Assembly: GCF_023630175.1 (NCBI RefSeq) | Contig: NZ_JALLIN010000045.1 | Location: 1 to 59,155 of the forward strand | Direction of reading: 5' to 3' | Source of the DNA: Streptomyces cellostaticus | Lineage (GTDB): Bacteria > Actinomycetota > Actinomycetes > Streptomycetales > Streptomycetaceae | Length of the DNA: 59,155 bases | Shown: positions 18,383 through 26,974 of the stretch, one piece after another | How positions within the stretch are numbered: position 1 is the first letter of the stretch | Layout of the letters: every line of letters begins with the position of its first letter | The notes under the pieces: model-generated | What the model was told of the DNA's origin: nothing | The model's database searches: none | The model's input: only the letters and a program-made list of their open reading frames with translations | Made by a program: the position numbers and the translations under genes

Positions 18383-20338
18383 TCAGCCCGTGTGCACGCG
18401 CGGGCGGCGGGTGCGGTCCGGTTCCGCCTCGCGCAGCACCTCGCGGGTGACCGGGGCGACCTCGCCCTGCCCGAAGAGGAGGAAGCGCAGGAAGTTGGCG
18501 AACGGGTTGCCCTCGGTCCACTCGAAGTAGATGTGCGGGGTGCGGCCGGTCACGTCGCGTATGTGCAGGAGGAGTGCGGCGAGCGCGTTGGGGATGGAGG
18601 AGGACTCCACGCTCAGCACGCGGTACCGGTTGTGCAGTACCTCGCCGCGCACCGTCAGGCCCGCCTCGAACTCGGAGGGGTCGGTGACGGTCACCTCGAC
18701 GAAGACGAAGTCCTCCTGCTCCGGCAGGTCGTTGTCGGACCGGATCTGCTCGACCTTGTCGCGGTACTCGGCCTTGTCCCGCCCGTCGGGCTGGTTCGCG
18801 ATGAACCGCATCTTGCGGCTGGCCATGTCCCTGACGAAGCGCTCCGCCATCGGGTCCATGGTCACGCTGGTGACGCGCAGCTCGAAGGCGCGGGCCAGGC
18901 GGGACAGGAAGGAGACGAGGATGATCCCGGCGATGAAGCAGGCGCCGATCTTCACACCGTCCGGGCGTTCGACGACGTTGACGACGGTCGTGTAGAGGAA
19001 CACCACCGAGATGACCGCGAAGGCGATGCTCCAGCCGCGCTGCCCGGCCCTGCGCGCGGCGATGGTCACCGCGATCGCGGCGGAGCTGATCAGCACCAGC
19101 ACGCCGGTGGCGTAGGCGCCGCCCTGCTTGTCCACGTCGGCGTCGAAGATCCAGGTGACCAGGAAGGCGACCAGGGTGAAGACGACGACCATCGGGCGCA
19201 CCGCCCGGGCCCAGTGCGGGGCCATGCCGTAGCGCGGCAGGTAGCGCGGCATCAGGTTGAGCAGCCCGGCCATCGCGGAGGCGCCCGCGAACCACAGGAT
19301 CGCGATCGTCGAGATGTCGTAGACCGTGCCGAACGCTCCGCCCAGGTACTCGTGCGCGAGGTAGGCGAGGGCGCGGCCGTTGGCCTGTCCGCCGGGCTCG
19401 AACTCCTTCTCCGGGATCAGCAGGGTGGTGACGAAGCTGGTGGCGATGAGGAAGCAGCTCATGATCAGGGCCGCGGTGGTCAGCAGCTTCCTGGTGTCCC
19501 GGATCCGGCCGGCCGGCCGCTCCTCGGTGTCGCCCGGCTCGCCCTGGACGTGCGGCATGACGGCCACACCGGTCTCGAAGCCGGACAGGCCGAGGGCGAG
19601 CTTGGGGAAGACGATCAGGGCGACGCCGATCATCACGAACACGTTGCCGTGCTCCGCGGTCAGGGCGTTGCTCCAGTCGGCCACCACGTGATCGGCGGTG
19701 AGGACGTGCCACAGGCCGTCGACCACGACGACCAGGTTGAGGCCGAGGTAGATGCCGACCAGGGCGACGGCGACGCCGACGGCCTCGAGGAATCCCTTCA
19801 GGAACACCGCCCCGAGCAGGGCGACCAGGAACAGCGTGATCACCATCTGATGGCCCTGGAGCGCGCTGTTCAGATGCGGGTTCTCGACCAGGTGGGTGGA
19901 GGCGTCGGCGGCCGACAGGGTGATGGTGATCAGGAAGTCGGTGGCCGCGAAGCCCAGCAGGGTCAGCACGAACAGCTTGCCCTTCCAGAACGACAGCAGC
20001 CGTTCCAGCATGGCGATGGACCCTTCGCCGCGCGGGCTCTCCTGCGCGACCCGGCGGTACACCGGAAGGGCGCCGGCCAGGGTCACGATCACCAGGACGA
20101 TCGTCGCGATCGGTGACAGCAGGCCGGCCGCGAGGGCGGCGATGCCCGGCTGGTAGCCGAGGGTGGAGAAGTAGTCGACACCGGTCAGGCACATCACCCG
20201 CCACCAGCGCTGCCCCCGGTGCGGAGCCTCCGGCACGGCATGGGGCCCGGTGTGGCCGCCGTGCTTGCCCATGTCGGACAGCCCCTCCAGCATCCAGGCG
20301 CGCAGGCGACCGGGAGGGGGGTGTTCGGGCGTGGCCAT
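18383..20338 (-). CDS. APC superfamily permease with C-terminal cytoplasmic domain
   Basis: A 651-residue membrane protein. After a ~45-residue cytoplasmic start come about 12 hydrophobic helices, beginning at the segment MCLTGVDYFSTLGYQPGIAA. A soluble C-terminal domain of ~190 residues (from around ELRVTSVTMDPMAERFVRD) contains FVFVEVTVTDPSEFE. The fold is that of amino-acid/cation permeases. The substrate cannot be told: it could be an amino acid, or potassium as in KUP/KimA-type members. It lies downstream of a universal stress protein gene on the same strand, which fits a role in stress or ion homeostasis. The last ~12 residues are Arg/Pro-rich. Confidence 0.8.
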   Translation of the reverse strand: MATPEHPPPGRLRAWMLEGLSDMGKHGGHTGPHAVPEAPHRGQRWWRVMCLTGVDYFSTLGYQPGIAALAAGLLSPIATIVLVIVTLAGALPVYRRVAQESPRGEGSIAMLERLLSFWKGKLFVLTLLGFAATDFLITITLSAADASTHLVENPHLNSALQGHQMVITLFLVALLGAVFLKGFLEAVGVAVALVGIYLGLNLVVVVDGLWHVLTADHVVADWSNALTAEHGNVFVMIGVALIVFPKLALGLSGFETGVAVMPHVQGEPGDTEERPAGRIRDTRKLLTTAALIMSCFLIATSFVTTLLIPEKEFEPGGQANGRALAYLAHEYLGGAFGTVYDISTIAILWFAGASAMAGLLNLMPRYLPRYGMAPHWARAVRPMVVVFTLVAFLVTWIFDADVDKQGGAYATGVLVLISSAAIAVTIAARRAGQRGWSIAFAVISVVFLYTTVVNVVERPDGVKIGACFIAGIILVSFLSRLARAFELRVTSVTMDPMAERFVRDMASRKMRFIANQPDGRDKAEYRDKVEQIRSDNDLPEQEDFVFVEVTVTDPSEFEAGLTVRGEVLHNRYRVLSVESSSIPNALAALLLHIRDVTGRTPHIYFEWTEGNPFANFLRFLLFGQGEVAPVTREVLREAEPDRTRRPRVHTG

Positions 20339-20647
20339 GGGCGTGCTCCAGGTAGGCGGCTCAGCGGTTTCCGGCCATCACGCGGACGGCGGCACCAGCG
20401 TAAGCAGAGAGTGACGTCGTGGCCCTTGGATTCAGGGTCGGGGGGCGTCAATCCTGTGTTAAGACCGGCCCGGCGGAGGGAGCGGGACAGCGAGAAGCGG
20501 AGGCCGGAGGTCGATGGAGGGGCATGGGGCGGTGGGGGAGGGGTGACCGCGGACCAGAGGGCGGCGGGCACCGAGCGTCATCGCCACGACCCCTCCACGC
20601 TGCTCCCGCGCCAGGCCGTCCGCAGCCGCAGTGCGCGGGGTCCGGCG
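20339..20647. other. 309-bp gap upstream of the permease gene
   Basis: It lies between the universal stress protein stop and the permease start, both on the minus strand. A TTGACG hexamer occurs on the minus strand near 20450, without a good -10 at 16-18 bp. I could not recognise a c-di-AMP (ydaO) riboswitch or any other structured RNA, and I see no gene. Confidence 0.3.
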
Positions 20648-21178
20648 TCAGAGATCCCTGGTGTCCATGCGCCGGTGCCACGCGTTGCGCCGGTGGACGG
20701 CCACCAGGTCGGACTGGAGCGGCGACGGAGGCACGGCCAGCACCGGGCAGCAGGCGTGGGTCAGGCAGTGCCGGCAGACGCGGCCCGAGAAGGCCCGCCG
20801 CAGGCCCCGCCGGCCCGCGCCCACGACCAGCAGGTCGCTCTCGCGGTCGGCGGTCGCCACGAGCGCCCGGCCCGGGGTGCCGCGGACGATGACCGCGCGC
20901 ATCGGTACCCCCGGCCCCTCCTCGCCGAAGATCTCGCCCAGCACCGCGGCCAGTCGCTGCTTGGCCAGCCGCTGCCACTCCTCGACCAGCAGGGCGGCGG
21001 CGGGCGAGCGGCGCGCGGTGGCGTCGCCCCCGGGCGGTTCCCAGGCGAGCACCGGCCACAGTTCGGCTCCCAGTCTCCGGGCCAGTGCCGTGGCCCGGCG
21101 CAGGGCCGTGACGCTGCCCAGGGAACCGCTCACGCCGACCACCACACGGGCCGCCGCCGGGGTGTCGTAACCGGACAT
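20648..21178 (-). CDS. Universal stress protein (UspA family)
   Basis: A 176-residue single-domain UspA protein. The N-terminal strand is VVVGVSGSLGSVTALRRA, and the nucleotide-binding loop is VVGAGRRGLRRAFSG followed by VCRHCLTHACCPVLAVP. The G-x2-G-x9-G-(S/T) pattern is only partly met, so ATP binding is likely but not certain. Several Cys cluster at CRHCLTHACC, which is unusual for the family and could respond to redox state. A 16-bp palindrome 75 bp upstream (21253-21268) may be its operator. The permease downstream could be in the same transcript. Confidence 0.85.
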   Translation of the reverse strand: MSGYDTPAAARVVVGVSGSLGSVTALRRATALARRLGAELWPVLAWEPPGGDATARRSPAAALLVEEWQRLAKQRLAAVLGEIFGEEGPGVPMRAVIVRGTPGRALVATADRESDLLVVGAGRRGLRRAFSGRVCRHCLTHACCPVLAVPPSPLQSDLVAVHRRNAWHRRMDTRDL

Positions 21179-21734
21179 GACTCCACCGTTCCTCCCGGGT
21201 CACCGCGGCTCCGGCTCCCGGGCCGGCTCCGCGTGCAGGGCCTCCCTTCCATCCCACTCCCGAGTGGGCCACGAGACCAGCCGTGGGGGCTTCCGGCGCC
21301 GGTCTCGTCCCGTGGGCCGCGCAGGGCGACGGCGGTCGCCGCGGCAGGGGTACGACCGTCACCGGTGCCGATCAGGTCGGGGAACGTGTGCGATCCCGGG
21401 AGGGGCGGCTGGACCCCGGCCCGGCCGGAGGGCGCCGCTGGAAGCGCTGCGACAGGGTGTGGTCACCTGACGCGGCCGAACCCGGACACGGGTCGGGGCC
21501 GGTGCGCACCGTATGTGTGCGACCGGCCCCTCGGATCGCCGGGCGGCGCGGTGGAACCGCCCAGAACGCCCTGAGGGCTGTCCCGCGGCCCCCGGCGGGA
21601 GCGAGGCAACGGCTACGGCACCTCGCCGCGTTGCCGGATCGCCCGCATACGCCCGGTACGAGGACGGCCCTCAGTCCTTGGCCGCACCGCATCCGGCGCC
21701 GTGCGCCGACGGACCGGGGACGACCGGACGGCCG
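21179..21734. other. 556-bp gap with no convincing gene
   Basis: Very G/C-rich with no ORF that resembles a protein on either strand. It holds the upstream region of the universal stress gene. The only structure I can point to is CCCACTC-CC-GAGTGGG at 21253-21268, a palindrome about 75 bp before the stress gene start. Confidence 0.4.
21253..21268. promoter_or_regulatory. Palindrome upstream of the universal stress gene
   Basis: Perfect 7-bp arms CCCACTC and GAGTGGG around a 2-bp centre. It lies where a DevR/OsdR-type or other dimeric regulator of a stress gene might bind. The sequence does not match the DevR consensus closely. Confidence 0.35.
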
Positions 21735-21971
21735 TCAGGCGGCGGTCATCACCTGGTCCGCACCCAGCGGACGGTGCGGGGCGATGACACGGCCGTCGGG
21801 CAGAAGCTCGCCGGTGTCCTCGAAGAGCAGGACGCCGTTGCACAGCAGACTCCACCCCTGCTCCGGGTGGTGCGCCACGAGGCGGGCGGACTCCCGGTCG
21901 GCGGACTCGGCTTGCGGACACGGCGGCTGGTGCTGGCACATGGATGGGATCTCTCGCTCTGTCGTGGTCAT
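21735..21971 (-). CDS. DUF5999 family small protein
   Basis: A 78-residue protein, common and short in Streptomyces. The conserved core is MCQHQPPCP, then ARLVAHHPEQGWSLLCNGV and LFEDTGELLPDG. The Cys and His residues at the N-terminus (C-x5-C with a His between) could bind metal. No function is known. Two starts fit: ATG 21971 (GGGGGAC upstream) and ATG 21941, which begins exactly at the conserved MCQHQ and has GAGAG upstream. The shorter form (68 aa) matches remembered homologues better. Confidence 0.82.
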   Translation of the reverse strand: MTTTEREIPSMCQHQPPCPQAESADRESARLVAHHPEQGWSLLCNGVLLFEDTGELLPDGRVIAPHRPLGADQVMTAA

Positions 21972-22170
21972 GTCCGTCCCCCGTGGTGAATAGGTCGGTC
22001 GGAACCCAGTGTTGTCCTCTGGGCGTCAATCCGCAGGGATTTCGCAGCACCGCTTCTCACAGGTTCATGACGCGTCACCCGTGCGGACGGTTCATTCCAA
22101 CTGCACTGTCATTTCGGGTGGTTCTGGGGGGTCGGATAGGGCTAGTCCGGACTGCGGAGATCCTTTTCCG

Positions 22171-22202
22171 GCTCGTAGGAGCATCCAATTGCTCGTACGA
22201 GC
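22171..22202. promoter_or_regulatory. Two 12-bp (near-)palindromes 20 bp apart
   Basis: GCTCGTAGGAGC (22171-22182) and the perfect palindrome GCTCGTACGAGC (22191-22202) differ at one base. They are spaced two helical turns apart in an otherwise empty 253-bp gap between the DUF5999 gene and a terminator. This looks like a cooperative operator pair. Confidence 0.45.
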
Positions 22203-22224
22203 GAGTGATCGCCGAATATACGGT

Positions 22225-22258
22225 CGTGCCCCGCTTCCCTTCCGGGGAGCGGGGCACG
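22225..22258 (-). terminator. Terminator of the hypothetical gene at 22270
   Basis: CGTGCCCCGCT (22225-22235) pairs with 22248-22258, with inner G-T and GC pairs that give ~14 bp and a 6-nt loop. It starts 12 nt after the stop of the minus-strand gene. Confidence 0.75.
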
Positions 22259-22269
22259 CGCGCCTGGTA

Positions 22270-22857
22270 TCAGGCGGGGATGGAGCCGAGCAACGGTACG
22301 GGAGTCGCCCGATGGGTCAGTACCGGGAGCAACTCGGCCACCCGATGCGGCCGGTGGGCCCAGATGCCGGGTGGGGCCGGGGCCAGGGGCACGAGCAGGT
22401 CGGTGGCGGCCGGGTGCCCCTCGGAGGCGTCGGCGCCGACGTCGCCGTGCAGCCACAGGGTCAGCATGTACAGGCCGGGCACGGACAGCAGGCGTGGCTG
22501 GTACGGCTGCGGCAGCGTCTCGGCCTGCTGCAGGGCGCGCTCGGTGGAGGTGATCCAGGGGCCCTCGAAGAAGTGCGAGAAGGCCCAGCCGTCCGGCGTC
22601 AGCATGGTGTCGGCGGCGGCCACCGCGCGATCTCCGCAGCGGATCACGAAGCGCCAGCCGGCCGGCCTCGTCGCGGACAGGCCTTGGGTGGTGATCGGAT
22701 CCAACACGTGCACGGGAAGCGGGAGTTCGGGCGTCGTGGGTCCCTGTGCGGCGCGCAGGGAGGGAGTTCGGGCCTCGCGGACCGCGGTGGGGGAACCGAG
22801 GGCCGTGAGAACGGAACGCAGTGCGGGCGCGGGTGCGGCGGGCGCGTGCAGGGGCAT
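22270..22857 (-). CDS. Hypothetical protein (Streptomyces-type, no recognised domain)
   Basis: A 195-residue protein that I do not recognise. It has an Ala/Pro-rich start and a central part with a regular alternation of hydrophobic residues (GWRFVIRCGDRAVAAADTML, then AFSHFFEGPWITSTERAL and LLSVPGLYMLTLWLHGD). That pattern suggests a globular domain rather than a membrane protein. It ends in a proline-rich tail. Codon use is normal for the genome, and a strong hairpin follows the stop, both supporting a real gene. GAGAGG lies about 6 nt before the ATG. Confidence 0.65.
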   Translation of the reverse strand: MPLHAPAAPAPALRSVLTALGSPTAVREARTPSLRAAQGPTTPELPLPVHVLDPITTQGLSATRPAGWRFVIRCGDRAVAAADTMLTPDGWAFSHFFEGPWITSTERALQQAETLPQPYQPRLLSVPGLYMLTLWLHGDVGADASEGHPAATDLLVPLAPAPPGIWAHRPHRVAELLPVLTHRATPVPLLGSIPA

Positions 22858-23417
22858 GGTGGGTCGCCTCTCGTTCGACAGGCGCGGCGGCGCGAGGAGG
22901 GTGGGGCGGACAGCGCTGTCAGCTCACGGGTGACCTGAGAGGTGGGGCCCGGTTCGACGAACGAGTGTGCGGCTGCGGCCTGCCGCTGAATCGACGGCAG
23001 GAACACGACAGAAACCGGGACCGCGGGCACCAACCTTAGGCCTTGTTCGCGAAGTTTATACGACGCGTGTTCAGACGATGTTTCGTCTACCGCATTCCGG
23101 TCGACTCGGCAAGGCGTCATTCAGTCGCTGATTCGCCCACATGGATCCCGCTTTTCGTGCCGGGAGGGACCTGCTGACCTCGTAATACCCCGCCATCGCG
23201 GTCGGCCGGTTGTCGTCGGCGTTTTTCACGAGGCGATCGGGGCACACGAACGTGCGTGGTGCGGCATGCCCCGTGAATGTGCCGCCGGGAACATTCAGAC
23301 AGAGTAGCGGGCGCCGGGCCCGCGCGGGACGTTATCGATCGCTTCCGCTGGGCATCATCCAGACCCGGGACTCCGGCGGCCGGTCTGCGGCCCGCCCATC
23401 CGAGGAGGGAAACCCAG
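22858..23417. other. 560-bp gap, less G/C-rich than its surroundings
   Basis: It lies between two divergent genes and contains AT-rich stretches (for example around 23050-23075 and 23215-23230). A 7-bp inverted repeat TGAATGT/ACATTCA (23274-23280 and 23291-23297) lies ~120 bp before the ligase start. No ORF looks real. It probably holds both promoters, but I cannot assign -35/-10 pairs with confidence. Confidence 0.4.
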
Positions 23418-24935
23418 ATGGGGGAGAAGGTCGTGGCAGGGCAGTTCGACCTGTCCGATCGCCAGCGCTACCGCGAAAAGCTCCAGAAGTGCCTCACGGG
23501 ACTCGAGCGGCTGCTGGACGAGAAGGGGTTCGACCGCGCCAAGAACCTCATGGGCGTCGAGATCGAATTGAATCTCGCCGGCCGCGACGGCATGCCCAAA
23601 ATGTTGAACGGGCAGGTACTGGAGCGCATCGCGAGCCGTGATTTCCAAACGGAACTCGCGATGTTCAACCTCGAGGTGAACATCGCTCCGCACCGGCTGG
23701 GCGGACGGGTATTCGACCGGCTCGCCGAGGAACTGCGCATCTCGCTGGCGTACGCCGACCGGAAGGCCGGGGAGGTGGACGCCGGCATCGTGATGATCGG
23801 CATTCTGCCCACGCTCGACCGTGACGACCTCGTCTCCTCCAACCTCTCCGAGGTGGACCGCTACACCCTGCTCAACGACCAGATCGTGGCGGCGCGCGGC
23901 GAGGACTTCCAGCTCGACATCGACGGCGTGGAGCATCTGCGCTGCACCTCCAGGTCCATCGCCCCGGAGGCCGCCTGCACCTCCGTGCAACTGCACCTCC
24001 AGGTCACCCCGGCCCGCTTCGCCGACGTGTGGAACGCCGCGCAGGTGGCGTCCGCGGCGCAGATCGCCGTCGGCGCCAACTCACCGTTCCTGTTCGGGCG
24101 CGAACTGTGGCGCGAGTCCAGGCCGCCGCTGTTCCTGCAGGCCACCGACACCCGCCCGCCGGAACTCCAGGCGCAGGGCGTACGGCCGCGCACCTGGTTC
24201 GGCGAACGGTGGATCTCCTCCGCCCACGACCTGTTCGAGGAGAACCTGCGCTACTTCCCGGCACTGCTGCCGATCTGCCACGAGGAGGACCCGCTGGAGG
24301 TCCTCGACGCCGGGGGCGTACCGAAGCTCGCCGAACTGGTGCTGCACAACGGCACGGTGTACCGCTGGAACCGGCCCGTCTACGACATCGCGGACGGCGT
24401 GCCGCACCTGCGCGTGGAGAACCGCGTGCTGCCGGCCGGGCCGACCATCACCGATGTGATCGCCAACGCGGCCTTCTACTACGGCCTGGTGCGGGCCCTC
24501 GCCGAGGAGTCGCGCCCGGTATGGACGCGGCTGCCGTTCGAGGCGGCCGAGGCCAACTTCGACGCGGCCTGCCGGGACGGCATCGACGCCCGCTTCGTCT
24601 GGCCGCGCCGGGGCCGCTACGGCGGCACCGGCGAGGTCGACGCCGTCACCCTGGTACGGGACGAACTGCTGCCGCTCGCCGCCGCCGGACTCGACGCGTG
24701 GGGCGTCGAGGCCGCCGACCGCGACCTCTACCTGGGCGTCATCGAGGAGCGCTGCCGGCGCCGGGTGAACGGGGCGGCCTGGCAGGCGGCCACCTTCCAC
24801 CGGGCCCTGGAGCAGGGCCTCGGCCGCGGGGACGCGCTGGCCGCGACGACGCGCCGCTATGCCGAGCTGATGCACGTGGGCGAGCCGGTGCACACCTGGC
24901 CGGTGGGGCTGCCGGAGCCGGTGCCGCTCGGCTGA
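23418..24935 (+). CDS. Glutamate-cysteine ligase (GCS2) family protein
   Basis: A 505-residue ATP-dependent carboxylate-amine ligase of the GCS2 superfamily. Family hallmarks are the N-terminal MGVEIELNLAGRDG and the strand FNLEVNIAPHRLGG, plus EDFQLDIDGVEHLRCTSRSI and the later LRVENRVLPAGPTITD. Members join the gamma-carboxyl of glutamate to an amine such as cysteine. The sequence does not decide whether the product is gamma-glutamylcysteine, and actinobacteria normally use mycothiol and ergothioneine. It has no ergothioneine genes beside it. GAGGAGG 8-9 nt before ATG 23418 fixes the start. It is followed by a CPBP protein gene, possibly cotranscribed. Confidence 0.82.
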   Translation: MGEKVVAGQFDLSDRQRYREKLQKCLTGLERLLDEKGFDRAKNLMGVEIELNLAGRDGMPKMLNGQVLERIASRDFQTELAMFNLEVNIAPHRLGGRVFDRLAEELRISLAYADRKAGEVDAGIVMIGILPTLDRDDLVSSNLSEVDRYTLLNDQIVAARGEDFQLDIDGVEHLRCTSRSIAPEAACTSVQLHLQVTPARFADVWNAAQVASAAQIAVGANSPFLFGRELWRESRPPLFLQATDTRPPELQAQGVRPRTWFGERWISSAHDLFEENLRYFPALLPICHEEDPLEVLDAGGVPKLAELVLHNGTVYRWNRPVYDIADGVPHLRVENRVLPAGPTITDVIANAAFYYGLVRALAEESRPVWTRLPFEAAEANFDAACRDGIDARFVWPRRGRYGGTGEVDAVTLVRDELLPLAAAGLDAWGVEAADRDLYLGVIEERCRRRVNGAAWQAATFHRALEQGLGRGDALAATTRRYAELMHVGEPVHTWPVGLPEPVPLG

Positions 24936-25043
24936 GCGGGGACCGGGGTTGCGAACCGCGGCAAGCCCGGCCCGGGTGAGCGCTCCCGGAGGCGATCCGG
25001 CATGCTGTGAGCTCGCACGGCCGGAGCGACGACAGGAGTGCAC

Positions 25044-25838
25044 GTGGAGGCGGACGCGGCGGCCGACGGCCCTGCGCGGGGGCGGTTCCCGCGGCGGATC
25101 CTCCGGGACGAGACGCTGCTCGTGCTGGCGCTCTCGCTCGGCGCGAGCGGGGTCTCCGCGCTGATCAGCTTCGTCGGATCGGTCACCAGGCCCGGCGGGC
25201 TCAAGGACCAGGCGGCCACCCTCAACGCGTCCGCCGCGCCCGGGCGCCCCTGGCTCGACCTGGCCTGGCAGCTCTTCGGCATCGCCTCCGCGCTGGTACC
25301 CGTGGCCCTGGTCGCCCACCTGCTGATGCGCGAGGGCGAGAGCCTGCGCGCGCTCGGCTTCGACCGGACGCGCCCCTGGCCCGACCTCGGCCGGGGCGCG
25401 GGCGTCGCGGCCGTCATCGGCAGCACCGGAATCGCCTTCTACCTGGCCGCCCGCGGCCTCGGCGGCAATCTCACCGTCGTGCCCGAGGCCCTGCCCGAGG
25501 TGTGGTGGAAGTACCCCGTGCTGATCCTCTCCGCGGTGCAGAACGCGATCCTCGAGGAGGTCGTCGTCGTCGGCTACCTCCTGCGCAGGCTGGGGCAACT
25601 GGGCTGGACGGCGGGGTCCGCGCTGGTGGCCAGCGCGGTCCTGCGCGGCTCGTACCACCTCTACCAGGGCATCGGCGGCTTCATCGGCAACATGGTGATG
25701 GGCGTGGTCTTCGTCTGGCTCTATCGCCGCTGGGGCCGGGTCGGACCGCTGGTCGTCGCCCACTCCCTGCTCGACATCGGCGCGTTCGTCGGCTACGCCC
25801 TGCTGGCCGGCAAGGTGGACTGGCTGCCGACGGCCTGA
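25044..25838 (+). CDS. CPBP family membrane protein (Abi / CAAX protease-like)
   Basis: A 264-residue protein with about six to eight hydrophobic helices. The CPBP signature is present in order: EE in NAILEEVVVVGYLLRRL, then RGSYHLYQGIGGFIGN, then AHSLLDIGAFVGY. These residues coordinate the catalytic zinc-like centre in CAAX-type glutamic or metalloproteases. In bacteria these are often linked to bacteriocin self-immunity, but the substrate here is unknown. GTG 25044 is chosen over 25038 because AGGAG (25034-25038) is then at a good distance. Confidence 0.87.
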   Translation: MEADAAADGPARGRFPRRILRDETLLVLALSLGASGVSALISFVGSVTRPGGLKDQAATLNASAAPGRPWLDLAWQLFGIASALVPVALVAHLLMREGESLRALGFDRTRPWPDLGRGAGVAAVIGSTGIAFYLAARGLGGNLTVVPEALPEVWWKYPVLILSAVQNAILEEVVVVGYLLRRLGQLGWTAGSALVASAVLRGSYHLYQGIGGFIGNMVMGVVFVWLYRRWGRVGPLVVAHSLLDIGAFVGYALLAGKVDWLPTA

Positions 25839-25871
25839 GGCGGGACCACGCCTCCGGCCGGCCCCGGCCGG

Positions 25872-26684
25872 TCAGCCGAGCAGTTCCCCCTCGATCACGG
25901 TGACGGCGCGGCCGGTCAGCAGCGTACGGTCGCCCCGCAGGCCGGTGCGGACCAGCCCGGGGCGGTGGGAGGCCTGCAGCCCCGTGAGGTCGTCCCGGCC
26001 GAGACGGGCGGACCAGTGCGGGGCCAGCGCGGTGTGGGCGCTGCCGGTGACCGGATCCTCGTCGATGCCGACGCCGGGGAAGAAGCAGCGTGAGACGAAG
26101 TCGTGGCCGAGGGACGGGTCGTCGGCACGGGCGGTGGCGATGACGCCCCGCGAGGAGTGCGCCGTCAGGCCCCTGTGGTCGGGGGAGAGTCCGAGCACCG
26201 TCCGCTCGTCGGCCAGCTCCACCAGCAGGTCGCCGACGTGGGGCCCGGTGTCGTAGGCGGCGAGCGGGGCGGCGCCCAGCGCCTCGGCGACCCCGTCCGG
26301 GATCCGCACCGCGGTGAGCGGGGCGGTGGGGAAGTCCATGGTGATCCAGCCGTCCGGGCCCGGCGTGGCGACGAGGACACCGCTGCGGGTGGCGAACCGC
26401 ACCGGCCCCTCGTGGGCGCCGGCGGTGTGCAGGACGTGCGCCGCGGCGAGGGTGGCGTGCCCGCACATGGCGACCTCGGTGGCGGGCGTGAACCAGCGCA
26501 GCGCCCAGTCCGCTTCGCCGCCCGCGGGCAGCCGGTGCGCGAACGCCGTCTCGGCGTGGTTCACCTCCATGGCGACGTTACGGAGCCAGTCGTCGTCCGG
26601 GAAGGCGTCGTCCAGGAGCAGGACGCCGGCCGGGTTGCCGGTGAAGGGGCGGTCGGTGAAGGCGTCGACGATTCGTATGCGCAT
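25872..26684 (-). CDS. PhzF family isomerase/epimerase
   Basis: A 270-residue protein with two similar alpha/beta halves. The catalytic glutamate is Glu45 in VNHAETAFAH. The family motif EVAMCGHATLAAAHV follows and the C-terminal GVGIDEDPVTGSAH is intact. PhzF itself isomerises a phenazine precursor; most family members have unknown substrates, and no phenazine genes are nearby. A TAGCGT hexamer on the minus strand (26692-26697) sits 7 nt before the ATG at 26684, implying a leaderless mRNA. It is the last chromosomal-type gene before the transposon region. Confidence 0.88.
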   Translation of the reverse strand: MRIRIVDAFTDRPFTGNPAGVLLLDDAFPDDDWLRNVAMEVNHAETAFAHRLPAGGEADWALRWFTPATEVAMCGHATLAAAHVLHTAGAHEGPVRFATRSGVLVATPGPDGWITMDFPTAPLTAVRIPDGVAEALGAAPLAAYDTGPHVGDLLVELADERTVLGLSPDHRGLTAHSSRGVIATARADDPSLGHDFVSRCFFPGVGIDEDPVTGSAHTALAPHWSARLGRDDLTGLQASHRPGLVRTGLRGDRTLLTGRAVTVIEGELLG

Positions 26685-26691
26685 GGCGCAG

Positions 26692-26697
26692 ACGCTA
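26692..26697 (-). promoter_or_regulatory. -10 element of a leaderless phzF-like transcript
   Basis: TAGCGT on the minus strand is 7 nt before the ATG at 26684, and there is no ribosome binding site. The -35 is weak. Confidence 0.45.
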
Positions 26698-26804
26698 CGG
26701 CCCGTGCCGGTCCGGTAGGAAAGGCCAATCGGGGAGCCCTGGACCGGACTCGGCGTCGCGGCGCGCGGTCCGAGGGCCGGCGGGGACCTCGTTTTCCGTG
26801 ACCC

Positions 26805-26826
26805 GTCGCAAATGATCTGGTTCTTG
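26805..26826 (+). repeat. Left end repeat L1 (inverted relative to the right copies)
   Basis: Its core reads CAAATGATCTGGTTC. It matches the reverse complement of the right copy at 32658-32679 at about 18 of 22 positions. This is the best candidate for the outer left TnsB site. Confidence 0.6.
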
Positions 26827-26847
26827 ACCATCCCTGTGACCTGCGGC

Positions 26848-26865
26848 GACCAGATGGATTGAGAT
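26848..26865 (-). repeat. Left end repeat L2 (opposite orientation)
   Basis: GACCAGATGGATTGAGAT matches the right-copy consensus at about 14 of 18 positions but points the other way from L1. With L3 it forms an inverted pair around a 16-bp spacer. Confidence 0.45.
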
Positions 26866-26881
26866 GAGGAGGAGTCGAAAA

Positions 26882-26899
26882 TCTCAGCTGATGTGGTCC
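26882..26899 (+). repeat. Left end repeat L3
   Basis: TCTCAGCTGATGTGGTCC matches the reverse complement of the right-end consensus (TCTCAGGTGATCTGGTCC) at 16 of 18 positions. Confidence 0.6.
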
Positions 26900-26974
26900 A
26901 GGTTCAGCGAATCGACCGATGTTGTCCTGTGCCCCGGCTGACTGTCCTCGACGGGCCCGCCCAGCCGCTGTCCG

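Noticed and set aside
20339..20450. c-di-AMP (ydaO) riboswitch before the permease
   Set aside because: I looked for the conserved core by eye and could not find it. A covariance-model search would decide.
24204..24233. Arg/Ser-rich plus- and minus-strand frames inside the ligase gene
   Set aside because: These are shadow frames of the 23418 gene.
26920..26940. TGT-starting left terminus of the transposon
   Set aside because: TGTTGTCCTGTG at 26919-26930 is TGT-rich but has no inverted match on the right side, unlike L1 and L3.
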